This document shows positions 35,985 to 46,852 of a DNA stretch of 64,000 bases, one piece after another. Position 1 is the first letter of the stretch. Each line of letters begins with the position of its first letter. The notes under the pieces are model-generated. The model saw only the letters and a program-made list of their open reading frames with translations. It had not been told where the DNA came from and did not search any database. Both the position numbers and the translations under genes were made by a program. The DNA lies in the NCBI GenBank assembly GCA_036971475.1, contig JBAIZL010000002.1:47022729-47086728 (forward strand), given 5' to 3'. Source of the stretch: Prosapia bicincta (taxonomy: Eukaryota; Arthropoda; Insecta; Hemiptera; Cercopidae).

Positions 35985-38900
35985 AGGTACTAAAGAGGTA
36001 CTAAGAAGTGTGACGTTTAGAACACATACATGAAGCTATTTTAAAGACAAAAACATTTGAATAGATTCCAAGCTTGATCAGCTTTATATACATTCAAGCG
36101 TATAAATAAAATAAGTTAAATACACATTTTTATCGGGGGTATACTAGTTTAATTAAGACTGTTTAATAATTCTCATTGTATATAATCGAAAATGTAATTA
36201 TTCACCACGTTGTAAACACAGGGTATTTGTGGCTTTACTTCCTACGTAGCGAGGAAAGGGACATTTGTCTTATTAAAGGGAGATAACCCCAGAGTTTCAC
36301 CGATATTACGTCACATTCTGAGCGGTTTCCTGCAGGAGGAAACTCTTTGTTCCTTCTGCAAACATAAACATAAATTATATACACTTACTTGTTTCTTAGC
36401 TTGAGAGTGAAAGCGTTATTTGGTATTTTACATGAATGGGAACAAATTATTTTTTGGTATATCAGAAAATATATATTTCGGTAGGATTTAATAATATGAA
36501 AAATTCCTAAAATTATTTTTGATACCAATTCCTTAAATGTAATATTATCAATTTTTTCATCTTCAAAGACAGTTACTTCCTTATGACGACACTAAAATTC
36601 CTTTTGAGAAATGTTAATGTAACGTGTACAATAACAATTTAGCTATTCTAAACAAATAATATTAGTATTAGGACTTTATAAAAGAGTTAGTAAATTACTA
36701 CTTTATAATTTTAAATCACCGTAATACATATTTTGTAAGAAATATCTATAAGTTTATCTATAAACCCAATGAATCCAACATGCAGACAAACACAAACTCA
36801 TTCGCACACACTAACACACATAGACAAGAAAGAACGAGAAAACTCGCAAATACTTTTAAAGTTTGAGTATAATTTTAAAATTTTATTAACACGATATTTT
36901 TATTATATCGGGGCGGTTTGAGGGCTGTAATTATGTCAAGGTAGATTTTGCTGTGTCTGTTATTTTATTCTATTCTTTCACCCTATTTATATCACCTAAA
37001 AAAAATTTATAAATTTCCCCAATATCCATTTGAATTTAAAAATAAATGAATGTTACCAGGTTTTTCACTCGAAAACATTGAAGTTGAAAACAATATTTGT
37101 AACACACAAATTTTAAAAATATATTTACAAGTACAAGTGTTATATTACTTTCTTTCAGTTACTTGTTGTAAAATAATAACCTATAAACGCTTCACTACTT
37201 CTTAAAATCACTTTAGATAACACTCATCCAATCAAACTTATTTAATGGTAATTTTAAAACTATTTCTCTCAAAAAACATTCAAGATACTTCGTGATCTTT
37301 AATAATAAATAGGTAGAAAATTGCTGTATATTGTGTAAAATGTCTTAAAGTGTAGTGGAATGTTAAGAAGTCTTGTTTGCAAAACCACAGAGAAATGTAG
37401 TTGCATACTGAACATTGTACGAAAAATATACGCAACAGATATAAAATTTGGGTATTATAAAAATATCATTTTACAGTGTATACATTATATCCTTTGAGTT
37501 ATTAGAATAATTCTGTATAACGGCATTGATATGTTAAAATAAATACATTTTTTACCCAACAACAAAAGGGCGCTTGCACACATTCATTATGTTGTAGGGC
37601 ATACACTCCATTAATTTCATATTGTATTTACAATAATGCAGTTAAATGTTTCTCGTTCATCTATATTTTTGTGCCATTTACATTGTCACTAGATTATTTT
37701 TAATTTTAGTAATATTCGCCTTAATAAATTTAATGTAAACTGATAAAATCTTGCTTTCGTTTTCAGTTTGATGTAGAAAGAGTCGCCTACTTTTAAAGGA
37801 ACCCACAGTGTTAGTACCCTACATTATCCATTGTTGCCAGAGGCCCGTGATAACAAATGTTTTAAAGCGTTCTGTATTTATAATTTGACTCGCTCCATGA
37901 AAAATGCTTCTTTACAACTACAAAGAAAAACGTTTCCAAGAAGTTTGAAAAGTAGCTTCAAAGAAATAGGTTAGTCAGTTCTTCGAGTCAACAATGTTTG
38001 AAGAATGCATTTGTTTCTGTTTAATTTATTTTCCTAATATTTAATACAAATCACATATGTAAATAATATAGATTACTGAAAGGGATTTTCAAACTAAAAT
38101 GTCAGATTGTAAGTTTATTTGTAAAGTTTTGATTATTAAATTTAAAAAAAAAACTAATACCATTACAAAAAATTATAATTACAAATTCTTATTATGAAGC
38201 AATAATATTACCAAATTTTTATTTTGTCAAAATTTTAAATTGTCGTAGTGACGTTTTGTCTTCAATTGTCATATTGTCTGTCTTTCATTGACATAATGCA
38301 TCTCGTCGACAAACTGTCTCCATTGACATATTGTATTTCATTTATATATTTCTCCCCATTGCCATATTGACTTTCATTCACAAGAAAGAACAATACATCC
38401 CTTTATTTCGTAGAACAAGACATTAATTTCCAAAGGATGGATGAAATATAATAAACATTAGCCTTATAGGTATATATTTGGGCTGATTTACTAATATTTT
38501 TATTTTATTTTATTGCTTTTTAAATTAAAAACTATATCAATAAAATTAATTATCACTAGTATTATGTAAAAGTAAAGTATTACTGTAGTATTAAAGTTAA
38601 TATTTAATTGATTATAACAACTATCTCTATCATAATTAGTGTATGAACTATTCATTCAAACGAAAACTGAAAATCCAGGCTACTTTCAATACTTTCAACA
38701 TTTAGAAACCTCTAATGTTTAAATTTCTTTATATATCCTATATCTGTTTATAATTAAGGTTTTAAACTGTACTCGATAAGTTTTTAGGAAGACGAGGTTG
38801 TTATTGAGAGACATTTGATTTTGTCTTTTAGATGATTGGTTAGATCTTGACTAAAAACGTCCTAGACAATAAAGCATAGAATGTTAAAGGTTTTGACCTG

Positions 38901-39451
38901 TATTAAATATTTTGTTAGAAAGTTATAAATACAAGAAAACAAATTTGTAGTGTTCTGAAAAAATCAACCAGTACATTTCTTTATTGTGAGACAATTATAA
39001 TTAAATTTCTGATGTTTTTTTTTACTATGGTAAATACAAACAAATACGAAGAAAATACATTTAAAATACTGAATGAATTCAGAAACTAAACAGATTCAAA
39101 CCGAGCTTCAAAGGCGGATGCATTTTCTTACATGCACAATTAAAAATACACATGTGAGGTTTCTGAGAAAAAAGAAAAAACTATCATATTATTTGCAAGA
39201 TTGCAAATTCTAGTAATTGTTAATATTACATACATATTTTTTCTTTGGTTATCAAAATACTGGATAATTTTCACTAAATAATCATACTAAAAACGAGAAA
39301 TTGAAGTAGAATATCCTGTAACATTGATTATTAAATAAATGTAAATAGTTGTGCTAACACAAACCTATAACAATAAACTTATAGCTACAGTTTATGTTAA
39401 GTTATAAACTGCATTACAAAAAAAAATATATGTATATTAAAATTTAAATAT
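35985..39451. other. AT-rich noncoding sequence
   Basis: Two slightly GC-richer patches (36225-36360 and 37760-37990) are unidentified. The second starts at a good acceptor-like tract (TTTCGTTTTCAG ending 37766). A degenerate ~30-bp repeat with ATTGACATATTGT-like words lies at about 38255-38395. Confidence 0.35.
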
Positions 39452-39502
39452 ATTAAATATATTTATATATATATATATATATACTATATACTATATATTT
39501 AC

Positions 39503-39565
39503 TATATTACTATTGTAAGTAATTTTCTACCACTTAATGAAAAAATTACTTACAATAGTAATATA
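39503..39565. repeat. Perfect 24-bp inverted repeat (hairpin)
   Basis: Arms 39503-39526 and 39542-39565 are exact reverse complements (core ATTACTATTGTAAGTAATTT), with a 15-nt loop (CTACCACTTAATGAA). Such a stem would be stable despite its AT content. It lies in a TA-rich stretch (39452-39500). Confidence 0.85.
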
Positions 39566-39628
39566 TTGTAAAGTCAGTGCAACGGAAAAACAATGGATAA
39601 CGTAAAATATCAAGAATATATAAAATTC

Positions 39629-39656
39629 TTATATATATATATATATATATAAAATT

Positions 39657-39695
<39 letters not shown>

Positions 39696-39760
39696 ATATA
39701 CACACATATATTTGTGTGTGTGTGTGTGTGTGTGTATGTGTGTGTGTTTGTGTGTGTAAT
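39629..39760. repeat. (TA)n and (TG)n microsatellites
   Basis: Two TA tracts separated by a copy of AAAATTCTTATA, itself duplicated (39625 and 39651), followed by a TG tract with interruptions. Confidence 0.92.
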
Positions 39761-41288
39761 ATAAGTATGTTACTTAAACTTTATAATGGCCATTACTTTT
39801 CCTTTCTTTTCAGTATATAGATATTTCTTGAGATATGTAATGTATTTAATGATAACGGTAAAGTAAAATTAAATAAGTAATAGATTTGATTTTTCTTGAA
39901 TCATATAACTAACAATTAACAATATGTGATAGTTAATAATAATTATAAATTTATAAAATCTTTCTATTAGAACACCACATTCCGGATATGGTGAATATTT
40001 CTATACAGTTAAAATCTTTAAGTGAGTGACCCTTACTGGAAGATGGGATCATCCCAAAACAATACCACAGCTATTCCTGCTGTACATATAATTCTAATAA
40101 AACATATGGCTTTAAATGCTAATGTAGAAGAAAGATAAATGAGAAATATTCAGCAATGCTCTTCCAAATTTAGTAATTAAAAAACTGGCAAATACAAAAC
40201 AAATGTATTCAATTTAATACAAAATAAATGAAGGTTCAAATATTTACTGGAATTGAACAATTTACAAAACTTAGTGTATTGTAATCCATACATACCTAGT
40301 TTTGAAAAACAGCAGGATTTTCTAAATAGATTTAAAAAAAAAAAAAATTAAAATGTGACCTAAAAATAAGCATCTAAATATGTTACTTCAGAATGGTAAT
40401 GAATATAATTATAGTAGTATGGAATAATATAGTAATAGGTTTAAAAAGAAAATAGGAATGCTCAATAACACAGGTCTTAATTGGTCACTGTTTTATGCTA
40501 TTAACAAATAAAAGTATTTGGTTCCTAGTAAGACCTTGTAGCATAAAAACAATAATTTATTTTTATTAGATTTTAAGTTTAATTTATGACTGAGTTAAGT
40601 ACAGAAAAAGTATAATTAGAAAATAAAAGGACAATACTATGAGATTATTTTTGGTAAAAGAGTAGATTACATCTAAACTATTAAAAATAATATTAAATGT
40701 ATATTATCTGAAATAACTTAATGAATAGAAGATTCCAAAATGGTTATTCAGAGTTCACGTAAATAGTATTTGGCGATATATCATTGTAATAGGGTTCAAT
40801 ATATCGAATTACAAAATAAGAATGAACTAGACACAAAACCAGTTGTCCAATATTTTAAAGTTGAATTCAATGTTACCGCCAAATAGGAGTTGATGTGTTG
40901 TAAGAACTGTTCTTTTAAAGAACGAAAAATATAATGACTTAGTAGTACTTTAATTTTATTGTTTAATTTGACTCTAATAAAAAAATCACAATAAAAATTC
41001 AGAGACATTTTGCTCAGTATCAGCGACAACGTTTTAAAATATGTAGGGATATCCGGTCTAGCCTTGATCATCTTACAAAATAAGCAGAAATGTTTTAAAA
41101 CGATGTAATGTTTTTTTTATATTATAAAAAAATTTCGTCATTGAGAAAACAACAAAGACGTTTCCTCTACAAATATAAGAATTACAAACCCTTCCATTAG
41201 TGGTATCAACATATAGACAGTTTGGTTACTGGAGTTTCATTAAAACAACGATTTAATGGGTGTTTATGTTAAAAATAATGGCCTTAGA
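39761..41288. other. AT-rich noncoding sequence
   Basis: No gene recognised. The minus-strand open frame at 40796-41071 has no recognisable similarity. Confidence 0.35.
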
Positions 41289-41465
41289 TATTTGTCGTTC
41301 TGGACAAACAAATTTATTTAGGTTGAGTGGCAGTCTCGTAGCAAAACCTGTCAATAACAAATACCGGTTGTCTGCTCTAAAGTTGCGTGGGGTAAATGTT
41401 ACCCTTGGGCATTGCACGTGCCTTTCTTTCCTTTGGTCTCAGCCTCCCTTAGAGCAGAAGGAATT
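41289..41465 (-). repeat. Dispersed ~176-bp repeat, copy 1
   Basis: The minus strand aligns along its whole length with 50034-50208. Shared landmarks in the same order are AATTCCTT, CTAAGG, AATGCC(C)AAGGGTARCATTTACCC, CAACKTTAGA, TTGATATTGACA-like and a final CGACAAA. No coding capacity or obvious terminal repeats. Probably a short interspersed or MITE-type repeat. Confidence 0.6.
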
Positions 41466-41766
41466 GCAAGTTAATTAAAATATTGTTAAAAATAACTTGA
41501 AACATGCAAAACTTTGAAAGAAATGAAAAAATAGTTTTCCATAATAAGGTGTGTTGTTCATTAAAAACATGGAAAATGTACATTATTCGCCAAATGTAAT
41601 GCACAAGTTGGAGCTACTGACAATTGTGAACTAGTTTCAAACTGGTTTATTAACAAATGCATCTAATACTTGAAATCAATATTGCAAATAGCCGATATAT
41701 TTCTAAAAGTCTCAAACTAACGTCTCATATTCAGTGGTTATTTTGATGTTATTTTAATTGTTTAAT

Positions 41767-41811
41767 ATTCCTGATGATGTTGGTACTGTTAGCCAACGAA
41801 AAGCTTTGAAT
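41767..41811 (+). ncRNA. Hammerhead-ribozyme-like motif, family B copy 1
   Basis: Stem I 5' side is ATTC (41767-41770). Core CTGATGA is at 41771-41777, followed by one extra T. Stem II is GTTGG/CCAAC (five pairs) with loop TACTGTTAG. GAA is at 41798-41800. The self-complementary hexamer AAGCTT is at 41801-41806, H17 is T at 41807, and stem I 3' side is GAAT (41808-41811). Same architecture as the palindrome motifs at 19.4-19.7 kb but different stems. Flanking sequence (about 41750-41850) is shared with the copy at 53.1 kb, so it belongs to a repeat family. A TA/TG microsatellite follows directly. Confidence 0.6.
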
Positions 41812-41854
41812 TGTAAATTCAATTATAATTCTTGTATTACTATTTGTCTTAGTT

Positions 41855-41856
<2 letters not shown>

Positions 41857-41923
<67 letters not shown>

Positions 41924-42001
41924 GGTGTGTGTGTGTGTGGGTGTGTGTGTTTGTGTGTGTGTGTGGGTGGGTGTGCGTGTGTGTGTGTGTGTGTGTGTGT
42001 T
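41857..42001. repeat. (TA)n(TG)n microsatellite
   Basis: About 55 bp TA followed by about 90 bp of TG with GG and TT interruptions. It lies at the downstream end of the hammerhead-bearing repeat. Confidence 0.95.
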
Positions 42002-44142
42002 GCGGCGGGCTGTATTCTGTTGGAATACCTACCGCAAAAAGCAAAAATTTAAAACACAGAGAGTTTAAATTTTTTACGATATAAAACAAACCAAGCCATC
42101 ATAAAGGGGGTTGGTAAAGTTAAGTAGAGTCATTTGCCAGGGGAAAATTGTCAAAATCTACCTAGAACTACAATCGACATTTCAAAAGATACAGCGAGAC
42201 GAAAGAAATCAAAAAAAAACAAGAATAAGAAAACTTCGTAAAAAGCACCAATATAGAGTATACGGCTAGAACGAAAAATAGTTAAATATTCGATCCGTAT
42301 ATTGATTTTTGAGATCAACTTTGAAACATATAAAGGGAATGCGTGCGCAGAGTATGACGTAATCGATAGAGATCCTTATTGGTTAAGATGCATTGTGGGA
42401 AATTAAACTGGAGATGGAAGGCCTACTAGTGGGGGTAGGAGTGGCGTCCTGACGCGATGAGCGTAACCAAGAAATCCAAAGTGAATGGACCGTGTCGAGG
42501 TTAGCTCCGGTGAAAGACAATGGACATTTGTGTTTTTACCGTAAACCGATACAAAACGATGCACGGCTAAGTAAGTTGTGATTCGCCGGTATGTCGTGAC
42601 GTGATGTTTCGAAAAATGGGGCCCTTACGGCGAAGATCTAGCCGAAAGAGGTATCCCTGACAGTCAGATCGATATGTGCAAGCGTCTTATGAAGTTGGTG
42701 TGTTTTAAAATTTTAACTAAAAAAACAACCTTACTCCGAAAGGGTAAGGCGAAGTGAACAGTGTTGATTTAGAAAACGTTTTTTTAAATAATATCAAAAT
42801 TTAAAATTATCTAAATAAAATTCAAATTAACTTTGTAAGAAATTAAAAAAATTCAAGTGTTAGAAAATGCCCAGCTAGGAACAGTGTCACAAAAGGGCTT
42901 AAAGTTAAAAGTTTATTAGTATGAATTCTAAATTTAAAGATGTGCCAAATACATAGAAGAAAGAAAATATGACCATTCGCGGAGAGAGGAGGAAGCCAAG
43001 CAGACCTGAAGCAGAGCTGATCCGTACCACAAAGGGAAGGTGAGATTCAAAGATGGCGTCAACTCACGTAAAAGCTGAACAGGTAGCAAGCGTCGTTTCA
43101 ATAATAAAGACATGCAGGACCTCCCCGCCCAGCTGGAAAACAAAGCGGCACCTGAAGAGAGAAGGGGAAAGGAGTGAACCAGGCCCTAAGGAAAAGTTCA
43201 GGTCAGATCTGCGATGTTTTCTCTTTGCAAATTAAAAAATTTAATTTGAAAAATTTTTAAATGGGAAAGTGTAAAACAGTTTAAATTAATCTTAAAACCA
43301 TAAATAGTAAACTTTGAAATTCAGTAATAAGTACTGGTGGATTTGTTTAAGAGAGGGGTAAGAATTACAAGATGGCGTAGCCTTAAAAGTAGAAAATATG
43401 TTGTATTTTATGAAAATAAGGGAAATAAAAGTTTTAGGTTAGAAATGTTGTAAAGGGTTAAGGTTTCATTGTAAACAACTCAAATAAAGGTGTTTAAATT
43501 ATTTACAGGGTCACAATTTATGAGGGTGTAAGGAAGTTAAGTAAGAGATATGTTGTAATAAATTAAATATGATATGACAAAGGTAAGCATGCAAGATGGC
43601 TGACAAAGAAAGTTTGTTTACCACAGCTGATTCGAAGACCATGCATTGTTTTCAAAAAGTCCTAACAGTGGAGCGGTATTTTATATAATTAAACTAAACT
43701 GAATTGTTGATTTATTTAGAAGGAGATATTTTGTAATTTTTAAAAGTGAAACCAATTAACATAAATTGTTCTTCTTTAATAAACAAGGGTATACCATTAA
43801 TTCAAGCTATTTAAATTAAAATGTTGGTTTTATTTAGAAAGGGATAAAATTTATAGATAGGTAGCAAATAAATTAAATTAAACTAAAGTTTTGAGTAAAA
43901 ATAAAAGGTTATGACTTTGATCCGTATTAAATTAAAATATTTTAAATGTGCAATAAAGGGTTAAGTAACACTAGAGATGTATTAAAGGAGGTTTTATATA
44001 CGGATGAATTTTGTAAATTGTGAAAATATGAATAATACCCAAATATTTAAATCAAGGGATTTTAAAATGTGAGTGGGGCTAGCTAATAAATTAAAATAAG
44101 TTTTTTTCAGATTAATTATAAGTGTATTTTGATTATTTCATG

Positions 44143-44145
<3 letters not shown>
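42002..44145. other. Region with CpG-richer patch and three AAGATGGC motifs
   Basis: 42330-42680 is richer in CG dinucleotides than its surroundings, with TGACGTAA and GCATTGTGGGAAA words seen in animal promoters. Three AAGATGGC motifs lie at 43050, 43369 and 43593 (+). The first gives an ATG in good context opening a 60-codon frame (43053-43235) that I do not recognise. The third opens a ~30-codon frame. It could be a 5' region of a gene or the leader of a decayed LTR element. No repeats flanking it were found. Confidence 0.3.

Positions 44146-44188
<43 letters not shown>
44146..44188. repeat. (TA)n microsatellite
   Basis: About 40 bp of TA repeats. Confidence 0.9.
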
Positions 44189-44190
<2 letters not shown>

Positions 44191-44259
44191 AAATGTTGGT
44201 GATATAGAAAACTTAATAGAAAAATAAAATTTAAAAGTTTTTAAAATTTAAGTTACATA

Positions 44260-44660
44260 ATTTATGTAAATGGGTTAATGACCATTCAATAAATGTTAAT
44301 CAAATTTTAGTAAGTATAAATTGTTTTCAGAAATTGCGTTGATAAATTTTCAGTAAATGTTAGTAAATTTCCAGTATGTATGACTTTCTTGCAGAAAGGG
44401 TTAATTTAATTGTAGCCAAAGGGTTAAATATTTCCTATTAAATGGGTTAAATAAATTTTAGTAAATGTGTAGATTTCTTTTTGTAAATGACTAAGGATCT
44501 GTCAGAAAGGCTTTTAACTATGTTTCAGTAAACGTTTTAATTAAAATATGTATTAAATATTGTAATTTTCATTCAGTAAGTGTTTGATTTCATTCAGCAG
44601 ATGTTTTAACAGTTTTTATTAAATATGATTTGTTGATCAGTAAATATTTTGGAGTTCTTG
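44260..44660. repeat. Degenerate repeat-like tract with TTCAGTAAATGTT words
   Basis: Variants of TTTCAGTAAATGTT and AAAGGGTTAA recur irregularly through about 400 bp, including the AAGGGTTA theme extending to ~43.4 kb. The periodicity is not regular enough to name a unit. Confidence 0.3.
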
Positions 44661-45483
44661 TGGTAGATATATCTATATGTTTTTATATATAATTTCTTTT
44701 TCAGAATGTGCATTGATATTTGTTTTTTATAAATATAATGTAATTTATGAAATTGTTTTAGGTTATTTGGTAAAGTTAAATTACTTTCTACCTGTAAAAG
44801 CAAGTAGAAAATTACTTTGAAAGATCAATTAAAGTTGATAGAGATATAGGAAAAATTTTATCACTTACATGGCTATATAGAATGTTGCCATAACTAAGTT
44901 GTTTGTTAAGAGATTTTAACTAGTTGAACAAAATGTAAAGGTTAGGGAGCTTTCGGAGTGTACTGAAGGGTAAAGCTTTGCCAGAAACAAAAGGCTTAAA
45001 ACGAAAATTAGTAGAATGTAACAAATAACTTTTAATTAAAAATCCAAGTAAACACAAACAAACATTGACAATTAAAATTTTAAGGTTACATGACCAGGGA
45101 TATTGAAATAAAATTGGGCCAAGCAGACAAATGTTTTAAATAGTCACTTAAAGGAAAAGAGATATTTAAATTGAAGATATTAACAAAACTTCAGGTTGAA
45201 AGGGTTTAATTTTGACAAGCAATATTGAGTGTTTAATTGAGTAGAGTTTTACGCTTCTTTATATTCCGATAGTTAGTAAATAAAAATTGTAAAATCTTAA
45301 TTAAATGGTTAATTTAAAATAGAATAAACAAATATTATGTTTTCTTAAAATTAGCAAGAAACAACACAAATGTAATTCAAGGTTAAAGAAATGCATACTG
45401 TGCTATGCATATTTAAATTAATAAATTTTAAAATTAAAAAATAAATATTTTTTAACTAGCTTGCAAACAAACTGAGTATTCTT

Positions 45484-45780
45484 TTAAACAAGTTTCATAC
45501 ACTCTCCTACAATTGATATGGTCATTTCGCCGATTATATGTCTTTCAAAAGAACTCCTTCCCCGGGATGACTCACCCGTTAAGGGTAAATTCCTCAGCAA
45601 GTTAGGTTTTTTGTTCTTTAAGTTCAGTGACTTGTTCTTTGGCAGATTTTGGCGAGCACTGCACAGCGTTCGTGGCTTTGGCTGGGAGCGGCTCGTTTCA
45701 AATTTCTTTCTCTGCAGCGGGCGCGTGGTGCCGGTCATGCGCTATAGAGCTGGTCAACGAAAGGGTTGACGGCTGGGTAA
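45484..45780. other. GC-richer patch with unidentified 84-codon minus-strand frame
   Basis: On the minus strand, 45738-45484 encodes a lysine/arginine/proline-rich peptide (LQRKKFETSRSQPKPR, ending ECMKLV). On the plus strand the same patch has an acceptor-like tract (TTTCTTTCTCTGCAG, to 45717) and a donor-like GGCTGG|GTAAGT at 45777, which would make a 59-nt exon. I recognise neither as a known protein. Confidence 0.25.
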
Positions 45781-45837
45781 GTAAGCGTATGATGTGTGTG
45801 GTAGAGTCAGCTGGTGGCAGGTGTGCCGGCCCGTGGC

Positions 45838-45839
<2 letters not shown>

Positions 45840-45922
<83 letters not shown>
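45840..45922. repeat. (GT)n microsatellite
   Basis: About 80 bp of uninterrupted GT repeats. Confidence 0.97.
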
Positions 45923-45923
<1 letters not shown>

Positions 45924-46805
45924 GGCCTATATATATTTATATATGAAATAACTCGGTTTCATAGAGTATTAAATGAATTTCAATTAGTATTATCTGGATT
46001 TTTTACAAATAATGACCTAATCCATATTTCTCACAATATTTATAACAATTCTATGTGTAGTTCAATTACATATGTGTTACTGCATAAAAACTAGAATCAA
46101 TTTTTTGTTATACTATTCCATATATTAAGACTTATTATATAATTTAATATAATTTACGACTTGTAAATAATAGACGTTTTCAATTCAATAGCATTTTAAT
46201 TTGCTATAATTTAATGTGAGAAAAATTATCAAGTTGCGAAATAATTTAAATACATAAATACAAATTTTTATTAAAATCACCTTTTCACTTTATTTAAGGG
46301 TCAGCTGTACGTTATAGCGTGATGACGTCATCTGTCGGTTACTAATCACCATCTATATTTTTAATTAGTTAAGTATTGTTACCTTTACTACTTTGTTGAA
46401 TAATATCCACCTTTTTAACGGAGCCACTAATAAACAATACGAATGAACGTATATACATATCCGTTACAAAACAAACCTCCATGGAAGAGGTAGGCAGAGA
46501 AGGTAATGAATTATTTTTTTATTTAACATTTGAAATATTAATAGACCATCACAAGAAAAATAATAACAATATTTACCAAGTGTTTTTCTAAATGTTCGAA
46601 CATTGTTAATAATAATTAAAAGTATGTGTGTTAATACAACTAGGTACTGGGAGTATTTGTTGCCTTCTAGAAATTCTAACTATGAAAATCTAAATTTACA
46701 TTAAAGATCTATAATCAAGAATTATAAATTTTACCTAAAGTGTCTTATTGGTTTATTTTTATTTCAAGCTGCACTTATTATTGTGTTAATGATATTATTA
46801 TTATA

Positions 46806-46852
<47 letters not shown>

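Noticed and set aside
36255..36300. AAAGGGAGATAACCCC, a word common in molluscan repeats
   Set aside because: Single occurrence; the odorant-receptor exon indicates an insect.
37767..37796. Possible last exon of the odorant receptor (FDVERVAYF then stop) after a strong acceptor
   Set aside because: It lies more than 10 kb from the receptor exon, and the residues are two positions out of register with the usual receptor C-terminus; evidence too thin.
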